Translations under genes and position numbers: made by a program
In this document: piece after piece, positions 1-5,371 of the stretch
How positions within the stretch are numbered: position 1 is the stretch's first letter
How the letters are laid out: each line of letters starts with the position of its first letter
Source: Bacteroidota bacterium
GTDB lineage: Bacteria; Bacteroidota; Bacteroidia; Flavobacteriales_D; Crocinitomicaceae
DNA: 5,687 nt
Direction of reading: 5' to 3'
Assembly: GCA_024280195.1 (NCBI GenBank)
Contig: JAJRQP010000006.1
Location: forward strand, 1-5,687
The notes under the pieces: generated by a model
What the model was told of the DNA's origin: nothing
What the model saw: the letters and a program-made list of their open reading frames with translations, nothing else
Database searches by the model: none

Positions 1-73
1 GCACAAATGTAGCTTATCAAACGAGGAAAAGAAAGTGTTATTGTAAAATAGTAGGACAAACTCAAACTCTATT

Positions 74-96
74 AAAAAAAAACCACGAATGCACGG
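74..96 (-). terminator. candidate intrinsic terminator of bshC
   Basis: Read on the minus strand, a 5-bp stem CCGTG/CGTGG with a CATT loop is followed directly by nine U. It lies about 50 nt past the bshC stop. The two inner pairs are G-U wobbles in minus-strand RNA and would be A-C mismatches in plus-strand RNA, so the fold works only in the direction of bshC. The stem is short, so efficiency is uncertain. The same bases also resemble a CCACGAATGCACGG-like intergenic motif, and the hairpin could be incidental to that. Confidence 0.4.
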
Positions 97-145
97 ATTT
101 TATCTTTAAAAAAGAAAGTTTGAAGAATGATTTTAGCAAAATATC

Positions 146-1732
146 CTAAATTTCTCGAATAATCAACAAATCTTTTTCTTCTGGATCAAGCGCTAAATAC
201 AACTTATTGAGCTGCTTTTTATAATTGCCATCGGGACAAAAAGAGAAGAAATTAACCTCTCGTTCTTGCAGGTTTCCATTCGGAAATAATTTATCTATGA
301 TTTGATCAATGTTTTTCATCGCAACACTGTGTTTTGATTTAGAAATTTTAATCAACTTTGATTTAATATTCTCTATTTGCTTCAAAATCTTTGTTTCTTC
401 TGCTTTTGCAAAACCTTGCATTGAGTCGTCAACATTTAAAATCAAATCTTCCAAACTATCAATTAACTTCTCTGAGGCATCTTCAATTGAATTAAAATCC
501 AACTCTCCATCAGAATTTTTCTCAACGTATTCCTTTTTTAATTGATCTTTCGTTTTGAAAACATTCTCTAACAATAAGTCAATTTTTGCTTTCTTTTTTG
601 CTGTAACTGGATCAACCCACAGTACAGAATTCCTAACAGCAATCAATGGAAAAGTACAATTTACAGTATCAAAAACTTGCTTTAACTGCAACCAATAAGA
701 TATTTCTCCTGCTCCGCCAATGTATGCTAAATTCGGTAAAACAGATTCTTGGTAAAGAGGACGAAGAATAACATTTGGAGAAAAGCGTTCTGGAAAATCA
801 TTTAGTTCTTGCAAAATTTCATCCTCAGAAAAAGTAGCAATGCCTTCAACAAGAAAGTTACTTTCCTTTTTTACAATTCTCTTTCTCACACCATCTAGAA
901 TATAGAATAAATTAATCTCACGAGGTTTAACTTGCAACTTAACTCCTTCATTTATGAGTTTATCATTGGTTGCCAGAACTTCTCGATAAGAGAACTCTTC
1001 TAGCAACTCTTTTTTGATAATTGGAGAAAACATTGCCTTTAGTTGTTGGTCATCCCCATCAACAATTACTAATCCGTATTTCTTAAATAACTCATGCACC
1101 AAATTACGAGTTGCTTCTGTCAAATTACTTCCAGAATAAGCATCCAGAAGCTCTAAAATCTCCGCATCCGGGTTGCTAAACATTTCTTTTATTTGTGTTT
1201 TCACCTCATCCAAACCTTCCAAATCAAAACGACCAACAGGTCCTTCTTGGTCAGAATCCCATTTAAACTCTTTGCTAAACAACTGCATTTTTTGAATTTC
1301 TTCAAAATCATGGTCTTCAGATGCCATCCAATAAACAGGAACAAAATTATTCTCTGGATATTTTTCTTTCAATTGCTTACAAAGTTTGATAACGTGCAAA
1401 ATCTTTACAACAAAATACAAAGGACCTGTAAATAAAGATAATTGATGACCAGTTGTTATTGTAAAAGTATCTGGATCTCTTAACGATTCTATCTTAGCTT
1501 TCAATTCATTGAACCCACTCAATTCTTCATGCTGTTTTAACAGAGCATCAACCAAAATCTCTCTTGATTCTGATTGATAGTTCTTTTCTTTCTCCAAAAT
1601 TTGTCGATCAAAATTCTCAAAAGAAAAAGTATGATTAATAAATGGCAAATAAGCCTCTTGGCGATATACCAAATTAAGATGTTGCTTACTTACTTGGCTA
1701 AGTGAACTTCGATGGAATTTAAAAACCTGCAT
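146..1732 (-). CDS. bshC: putative cysteine ligase BshC (bacillithiol biosynthesis)
   Basis: BshC is assigned to the last step of bacillithiol synthesis in the cytoplasm: adding cysteine to glucosaminyl-malate made by BshA and BshB, giving the thiol redox buffer used by many Bacillota and Bacteroidota. The 528-residue protein has the family length. Visible family signatures, numbered from the chosen start: TGHQ plus GPLY (residues 94-106), YWMASEDHDF (134-143), LRPLYQE (323-329), GGAGEISYW (339-347), a charged helical, probably coiled-coil stretch (about 377-472), and the C-terminal LQEREVNFFSF (488-498). The frame is open further, to an ATG at 1816, but that adds 28 residues unlike the family and overlaps the divergent ppi gene. 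The ATG at 1732 gives the usual N-terminus (MQVFKFHRSSLS) and lies just below a TAnnTTTG box. The stop is TAG. bshA and bshB are not in the window. Family assignment is firm; the enzymatic role rests on family knowledge. Confidence 0.93.
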   Translation of the reverse strand: MQVFKFHRSSLSQVSKQHLNLVYRQEAYLPFINHTFSFENFDRQILEKEKNYQSESREILVDALLKQHEELSGFNELKAKIESLRDPDTFTITTGHQLSLFTGPLYFVVKILHVIKLCKQLKEKYPENNFVPVYWMASEDHDFEEIQKMQLFSKEFKWDSDQEGPVGRFDLEGLDEVKTQIKEMFSNPDAEILELLDAYSGSNLTEATRNLVHELFKKYGLVIVDGDDQQLKAMFSPIIKKELLEEFSYREVLATNDKLINEGVKLQVKPREINLFYILDGVRKRIVKKESNFLVEGIATFSEDEILQELNDFPERFSPNVILRPLYQESVLPNLAYIGGAGEISYWLQLKQVFDTVNCTFPLIAVRNSVLWVDPVTAKKKAKIDLLLENVFKTKDQLKKEYVEKNSDGELDFNSIEDASEKLIDSLEDLILNVDDSMQGFAKAEETKILKQIENIKSKLIKISKSKHSVAMKNIDQIIDKLFPNGNLQEREVNFFSFCPDGNYKKQLNKLYLALDPEEKDLLIIREI

Positions 1733-1735
1733 GTG

Positions 1736-1766
1736 CAAATGTACATTAAGTGAATTAAACTTTGAA
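1736..1766 (-). promoter_or_regulatory. candidate bshC promoter (TACATTTG)
   Basis: On the minus strand, TACATTTG (1743 to 1736) matches the Bacteroidota -7 consensus TAnnTTTG perfectly. At the -33 position, 20 bp upstream, there is only TTC (1766 to 1764), a weak match to TTG. The box ends three bases before the bshC ATG at 1732. With the usual spacing, transcription would start at or next to the A of the start codon, which predicts a leaderless mRNA. Confidence 0.5.
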
Positions 1767-1792
1767 TAATTAGTGGTCAGAATGTATCTTTG
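1761..1792 (+). promoter_or_regulatory. promoter of the ppi-crtD operon
   Basis: TTTG (1761-1764), a 20-bp spacer and TATCTTTG (1785-1792) together match the Bacteroidota primary sigma-factor consensus (-33 TTTG, -7 TAnnTTTG) in both boxes and in spacing. The predicted transcription start is around 1796, giving a leader of about 11 nt before the ppi ATG at 1807. The leader is A-rich with no Shine-Dalgarno sequence, typical for the phylum. The -33 element shares base 1764 with the weak -33 element of the divergent bshC promoter. Confidence 0.7.
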
Positions 1793-1806
1793 GAAAAAAT
1801 ACAACA

Positions 1807-2259
1807 ATGAAAGCAATTATCAAAACAAATAAAGGTGATATGACTGCAGAATTATATTCTGAAGCAACACCTATCGCAGTATCTAACTTCGTTAAACTTG
1901 CTAAAGACGGGTTTTACAAAGATTTAAAATGGCACAGAGTCATTCCTAACTTTATGATCCAAGGAGGATGTCCTAATTCAAAAGAAGGAGCAAACGGAAT
2001 GCCAGGAACAGGTGGGCCTGGATACCAAATTGATTGTGAAACAGATGCAGAGCAACAACATCATGAGAAAGGGGTTCTTTCTATGGCACATGCTGGAAAA
2101 AACACAGGAGGTTCTCAATTTTTTGTTTGTCACTCAAGAGACAACACAGCACATTTAGATGGAGCACATACCTGTTTCGGAAAAGTAATAGAAGGAATTG
2201 ATATTGTTGATGACATAACAGAAGGAGACAGTATTCTTGACATTGAAATCATCGATTAG
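1807..2259 (+). CDS. cyclophilin-type peptidyl-prolyl cis-trans isomerase
   Basis: This 150-residue single-domain cyclophilin interconverts cis and trans X-Pro bonds during protein folding. There is no signal peptide or membrane segment, so it should be cytoplasmic. Core motifs: HRVIPNFMIQGG (residues 43-54, with the catalytic Arg44, Phe49 and Gln52), GTGGPGY (67-73), LSMAHAG (91-97), GGSQFF (101-106), and HLDGAHTCFGKV (116-127, with the active-site His121). The position of the cyclosporin-contacting Trp of human CypA is His116, as in many bacterial PpiB proteins, so low cyclosporin sensitivity is expected. The GTGG and CET (77-79) segments resemble the compact Bacillota PpiB type rather than periplasmic PpiA. 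It has its own promoter and is followed 10 bp later by the carotenoid desaturase gene, so the two are probably co-transcribed. The substrate is unknown. The symbol is left blank because ppiA and ppiB naming is inconsistent in this phylum. Confidence 0.95.
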   Translation: MKAIIKTNKGDMTAELYSEATPIAVSNFVKLAKDGFYKDLKWHRVIPNFMIQGGCPNSKEGANGMPGTGGPGYQIDCETDAEQQHHEKGVLSMAHAGKNTGGSQFFVCHSRDNTAHLDGAHTCFGKVIEGIDIVDDITEGDSILDIEIID

Positions 2260-2269
2260 GCGAATTTAA

Positions 2270-3745
2270 ATGTCTAAAAAAGCGATTATTATTGGATCTG
2301 GATTGGCAGGACTTGCTTCTGCCATCCGGCTTGCCAATAAAGGAATCGAAACGCATATCTTTGAAGCAAACTCCTATCCTGGAGGAAAAATAAATAGTAA
2401 AACAATAGATGGCTACCGCTTTGACCAAGGACCATCTATTCTAACCTGCCCTGAGTACATCGAAGAACTTTACACCTTATGCGGAAAGGATTTTAATGAT
2501 TTTGAAACCGTTGAGCAAGCAACAGCGTTTAACTATTTCTACGAAGACGGCACTCAATTAGAATTAACCAAAGATTCAGAACAAGTCATTCGAGAGATTT
2601 CCGAGAAATTAGGAGAGCATCCTGAACAAGTTAGAAAGCACTTACAAAAAGCGAAGAAGAACTACCAATTAATTGCTCCTTTATTTATAGAAAAGTCCTT
2701 GCATCGCTGGTGGACTTTGTTTGGAAAACAATTAGCACAAGCATTGCTGCACCTTCCTAGTTACAAGCTTTTCAGCACGATGCAAAAAGAAAACCAAGGT
2801 TTTTTTACGAATCCTAGAACAGTGCAGTTGTTCAACAGATTTGCACAATACAACGGAAGCCATCCATATAGAGCACCTGCTATGTTGAACATGATTTCTC
2901 ATTTAGAAATTAACGAAGGCCCTACCTTACCAAAGAACGGAAGCATACAAATCACTGACTCACTGGTGCAATTAGCAAAAGAGCAAGGAGTTATTTTCCA
3001 TTTCAATGAATCGGTAGAAGAAATTCTTTTAGAAAACAAAACCGTAAAGGGAATTAAAACGAAAGAAGGCGATTATTTTGCAGATTACATTGTGAGTAAT
3101 ATGGATGTGATTCTCACGTATAAGCAACTTCTTAAGAATACAAAACAACCAAAGAGAACGCTTCAACAAGAAAAATCTAGTTCTGTTATTGTTTATCATT
3201 TGGGTATTAAAAAAGAATTTCCAAAGTTGAACGTCCATAATATGCTATTCTCAGATAATGATGAAGCAGAATTTGATGCTGTCTTTGACCAAAAGGAAAT
3301 TCATGAATCACCTTCCTTGTATTTATACATCTCTTCTAAGATAAACGCTACTGATTCTCCAGTAGGTTGTGAAAACTGGTTTGTATTATTGAATGCTCCA
3401 ATAAATGAAGGGCAAGATTGGAAGCAAATTGTTGCTGATAAGAAGAAGTACGTTCTTCAGAAACTAAGTGATTTAGTGGGGGAAGACATTACACCACTCG
3501 TCGAAGTCGAAGACCATTTGGATCCATTGCAAATTGAACAACGCTATAACATTGAACAAGGTTCTATTTACGGGAATGCTTCAAACAGCCGATTTTCAGC
3601 ATTTTACAGGCACCCTAACTTTAGCAAAGAAATAAAAGGTTTGTATTTCGCAAGTGGATCTGCCCATCCTGGAGGGGGAATGCCACTCGCATTGAACAGT
3701 GCGAAAATTGCTTGTGATTGTTTGTTCTCTGATTATTCACTCTAG
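2270..3745 (+). CDS. crtD: CrtI-family carotenoid desaturase, CrtD-like
   Basis: This is a 491-residue FAD-dependent desaturase of the phytoene desaturase/CrtI superfamily. The N-terminus is a Rossmann fold with GSGLAG (residues 9-14), the acidic residue Glu32 that holds the FAD ribose, PGGK (37-40) and RFDQGPS (50-56). The C-terminus carries the family FAD signature GLYFASGSAHPGGGMP (457-472). The FEANSYPGGK stretch, the YNGSHPYRAPA segment, the PKNGSIQITDSLVQLA segment and the CENWFVLLNAP segment recall flavobacterial CrtD, the 1-hydroxycarotenoid 3,4-desaturase of myxol and saproxanthin synthesis, more than CrtI itself. The subfamily call rests on recalled sequence likeness and is less certain than the superfamily. 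The protein is expected to sit at the inner face of the membrane, where its lipid substrate lies. It follows ppi by 10 bp without a visible promoter of its own. No other carotenoid gene (crtB, crtI, crtY, crtZ) is present here. Confidence 0.85.
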   Translation: MSKKAIIIGSGLAGLASAIRLANKGIETHIFEANSYPGGKINSKTIDGYRFDQGPSILTCPEYIEELYTLCGKDFNDFETVEQATAFNYFYEDGTQLELTKDSEQVIREISEKLGEHPEQVRKHLQKAKKNYQLIAPLFIEKSLHRWWTLFGKQLAQALLHLPSYKLFSTMQKENQGFFTNPRTVQLFNRFAQYNGSHPYRAPAMLNMISHLEINEGPTLPKNGSIQITDSLVQLAKEQGVIFHFNESVEEILLENKTVKGIKTKEGDYFADYIVSNMDVILTYKQLLKNTKQPKRTLQQEKSSSVIVYHLGIKKEFPKLNVHNMLFSDNDEAEFDAVFDQKEIHESPSLYLYISSKINATDSPVGCENWFVLLNAPINEGQDWKQIVADKKKYVLQKLSDLVGEDITPLVEVEDHLDPLQIEQRYNIEQGSIYGNASNSRFSAFYRHPNFSKEIKGLYFASGSAHPGGGMPLALNSAKIACDCLFSDYSL

Positions 3746-3754
3746 ATTTATTAC

Positions 3755-3781
3755 AAAAAAAAGCCTCGATTTCTCGAAGCT
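3755..3781 (-). terminator. intrinsic terminator between crtD and the lipoprotein gene
   Basis: On the minus strand, AGCTTCGA, a GAAA tetraloop and TCGAGGCT form an 8-bp stem with one G-U wobble, followed by a run of U copied from A3755-A3762. This is a textbook rho-independent terminator, about 25 nt past the stop of the leftward lipoprotein gene. In plus-strand RNA the wobble becomes a C-A mismatch, the loop is UUUC and the downstream tract (TCTTATTATC) is only moderately U-rich, so it would end crtD transcripts less well. Confidence 0.8.
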
Positions 3782-3806
3782 CTTATTATCATTAAAATGG
3801 TTAAGA

Positions 3807-4109
3807 CTAAAGTCCTTTTACATACTCTGCGTGTGTATCTGCTAAGTCTGGACATTTAGATTCTAATGATTTTGCCATTTGCTCGTCATTGATATTAACA
3901 TCAAGTACAATGTCTAATGCACATAATGCATAGTCCAAATCAGTCATGTCAATATCTAATCCAGAATCATCTGCTGCTGCTTCTGTTGCTTTTTCTGCCA
4001 TACAATCACATACAGTTTGTGCTGCTGTATCATATTCTGCTACACTTGGTCCACCACATGAAGCCAATGTCAATGCAACCACTCCGATTGCTAAAGTTTT
4101 CTTAATCAT
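3807..4109 (-). CDS. small cysteine-rich acidic lipoprotein, function unknown
   Basis: This 100-residue protein has a clear type II signal peptide: MIKK, a hydrophobic core (TLAIGVVALTL) and the lipobox LASC, with lipidated Cys18. The mature part is short and acidic, with four further cysteines (34, 36, 63, 86 in precursor numbering). Residues 34-36 form a CDC pair, which could make disulfides in the periplasm. An Ala- and Asp-rich segment (about 39-55) precedes a helical-looking middle. After the lipid Cys comes GGPSV, without the acidic or Lys-Asp surface-export signal known from some Bacteroidota lipoproteins, so a periplasm-facing location is more likely. An in-frame ATG at 4136 would add MNNETNNNI, a poor signal-peptide start, so the ATG at 4109 is preferred. 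I do not recognise the family. The gene is monocistronic, converges on crtD and has a strong terminator. Confidence 0.8.
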   Translation of the reverse strand: MIKKTLAIGVVALTLASCGGPSVAEYDTAAQTVCDCMAEKATEAAADDSGLDIDMTDLDYALCALDIVLDVNINDEQMAKSLESKCPDLADTHAEYVKGL

Positions 4110-4138
4110 AATATTATTGTTAGTTTCATTATTCATTG

Positions 4139-4166
4139 CTAAAATAGAACTATTTTTTGAAACCTA
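4139..4166 (-). promoter_or_regulatory. weak promoter candidates for the lipoprotein gene
   Basis: Two near-matches to the TAnnTTTG -7 box lie upstream on the minus strand: TAGGTTTC (4166 to 4159) and TATTTTAG (4146 to 4139), each with one mismatch. They would give leaders of roughly 46 and 26 nt to the preferred ATG at 4109. Neither has a convincing -33 TTG at normal spacing. The downstream box would put the transcription start inside the longer start codon at 4136, which favours the shorter protein. The choice between the boxes is not resolved. Confidence 0.25.
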
Positions 4167-4243
4167 CGAATTTTGAGTTATCCAATAAAACAATCATTTA
4201 TCAACAATCCATCAATTCTACTTTCATAATTCACTCAAAAAGC

Positions 4244-4251
4244 TAACTTTG
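4244..4251 (+). promoter_or_regulatory. dnaX promoter, -7 box TAACTTTG
   Basis: TAACTTTG is a perfect TAnnTTTG box, ending four bases before the dnaX ATG at 4256. The predicted transcription start falls on or beside the start codon, which implies a leaderless or nearly leaderless mRNA. The -33 element is weak: TTTC at 4222-4225, with an 18-bp spacer. No Shine-Dalgarno sequence precedes the gene. Confidence 0.55.
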
Positions 4252-4255
4252 TTCT

Positions 4256-5371
4256 ATGAGTGATTTCGTAGTATCTGCACGTAAATATAGACCGCAAACT
4301 TTTGACACCGTTGTCGGGCAAAAGTCAATTACGGCTACGTTAAAGAATGCGATAAAGAATGATCATTTAGCGCAAGCTTTTTTATTCTGCGGTTCTAGAG
4401 GTGTTGGTAAAACAACTACTGCTCGTATTCTTGCAAAGACAATCAATTGTTCTAACAGAACAGAAAAATTAGAAGCTTGTGATACGTGTGATTCTTGCGA
4501 ATCATTTAATACGGGTAATTCGCTTAATATTTTTGAATTAGATGCAGCATCCAACAATTCTGTAGATGATATCAGAAATTTAATTGAACAAGTAAGAATA
4601 GCTCCTCAACTTGGAACACATAAGGTGTATATTATTGATGAGGTTCACATGCTTTCTCCAAGTGCATTTAATGCATTCTTGAAGACCTTAGAAGAACCAC
4701 CAAAGTATGCGATATTTATTTTAGCAACAACAGAGAAGCATAAAATCATTCCAACCATATTATCTCGTTGTCAAATTTTTGACTTTAACCGGATTAAAAT
4801 TGCGGACATAGCCAGTCATTTGGCTTTTGTTGCAAAAGAAGAGGGTGTTACTGTTGATGAAAACGCATTGCATGTTATTGCTCAAAAAGCAGACGGTGCC
4901 TTAAGAGATGCTCTTTCTATTTTTGATCAAATTGTTACTTTCTCGGGAAATACAATCACTTATGAGAATGTTCTAGAGAACTTAAACATTCTTGATTACG
5001 ATTATTATTTTAGAATTGTAGAGAGTACTCAAAAAGCAGATATTCCAGCTGCATTGTTGTTATTAAATGACATCGTAGAAAAAGGATTTGACACGCATAA
5101 TTTTGTAGTTGGACTTGCTGAACATTACCGTAACTTATTAGTCTGCCAAGATGTTCGTACCGCTAGTTTATTAGAAGTCAGTGATGACATTCAACAGAAA
5201 TACGTTGAGCAATCAAAAGTATTGGACGGTAATCACATCATTCGAGCACTCGGTGTTTTAAGTAAAACGGATGTCGATTACAAGGTGTCCAAAAATCAAC
5301 GCTTACTGGTCGAAATGGCCTTGATGCAATTGTGTTCCATTAATCAGGAGCTCCAAAAAAAAAACTCCTAA
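4256..5371 (+). CDS. dnaX: DNA polymerase III gamma/tau subunit, zero-frame (gamma-like) product
   Basis: DnaX is the ATPase of the clamp loader that opens the beta clamp and places it on primed DNA. The start-codon frame gives 371 residues. Domains I-II carry Walker A GSRGVGKT (46-53), a zinc module (Cys65, Cys75, Cys78, Cys81), Walker B YIIDEVHML (125-133, Asp128 and Glu129), sensor 1 ILATTE (155-160), the SRC motif (170-172) and sensor 2 GALRDAL (214-220, Arg217). Residues from about 240 to 365 match the collar domain III, ending in LVEMALMQLCSI. The frame then runs into ten A and stops as QKKNS. The product therefore ends where the collar ends, which is what a gamma subunit needs, and lacks the tau-specific region that contacts polymerase and helicase. 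That region follows in the -1 frame. The start at 4256 gives the standard N-terminus (MSDFVVSARKYRPQTF). dnaX is well recognised; whether the stop at 5371 is biological or a homopolymer error cannot be settled from the sequence. Confidence 0.95.
   Translation: MSDFVVSARKYRPQTFDTVVGQKSITATLKNAIKNDHLAQAFLFCGSRGVGKTTTARILAKTINCSNRTEKLEACDTCDSCESFNTGNSLNIFELDAASNNSVDDIRNLIEQVRIAPQLGTHKVYIIDEVHMLSPSAFNAFLKTLEEPPKYAIFILATTEKHKIIPTILSRCQIFDFNRIKIADIASHLAFVAKEEGVTVDENALHVIAQKADGALRDALSIFDQIVTFSGNTITYENVLENLNILDYDYYFRIVESTQKADIPAALLLLNDIVEKGFDTHNFVVGLAEHYRNLLVCQDVRTASLLEVSDDIQQKYVEQSKVLDGNHIIRALGVLSKTDVDYKVSKNQRLLVEMALMQLCSINQELQKKNS
5346..5369 (+). promoter_or_regulatory. candidate frameshift/slippage site of dnaX (A10 run with flanking elements)
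   Basis: Ten A (5355-5364) read as CAA AAA AAA AAC in the zero frame. This contains two -1 slippery heptamers in the correct phase, A AAA AAA (5356-5362) and A AAA AAC (5359-5365). The zero-frame stop TAA follows at 5369. Only the -1 frame stays open; the +1 frame stops at 5382. AGGAG (5346-5350) lies 5 to 8 nt upstream, and in mRNA it could also pair with CTCCT (5365-5369), looping out the A run. A run of ten A can equally cause RNA polymerase slippage, as known for dnaX of Thermus thermophilus. The function is inferred; the sequence elements are seen. Confidence 0.5.

Noticed and set aside
309..545. Open frames on the strand opposite bshC, at 309-545 and 1193-1435
   Set aside because: They lie fully inside bshC, have low-complexity Phe/Ser/Ile-rich translations and no family-like motif.
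1733..1816. 28-residue N-terminal extension of BshC from an ATG at 1816
   Set aside because: It overlaps the divergent ppi start, covers both promoters and does not look like the BshC N-terminus, while a family-like start with a -7 box exists at 1732.
1961..1970. Strong Shine-Dalgarno-like AAGGAGG followed by ATG inside ppi
   Set aside because: The ATG opens a frame that stops after two codons. The bases encode the IQGG cyclophilin motif, so this is a coding coincidence. It also shows that AGGAG strings in genes here need cautious reading.
3029..3238. Open frame antisense to crtD
   Set aside because: It is contained in a well-supported gene, with no recognisable domain or start signal.
4110..4136. 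Longer lipoprotein start at 4136
   Set aside because: It would place a polar Asn-rich stretch ahead of a standard MIKK signal peptide, and it touches a possible -7 box.
3917..4176. Plus-strand open frames over the lipoprotein gene
   Set aside because: The minus strand carries a clear signal peptide, lipobox and terminator. The plus-strand translations are shadows.
4363..4557. Minus-strand open frame inside dnaX
   Set aside because: It overlaps the Walker A and zinc-module coding region and has no support of its own.
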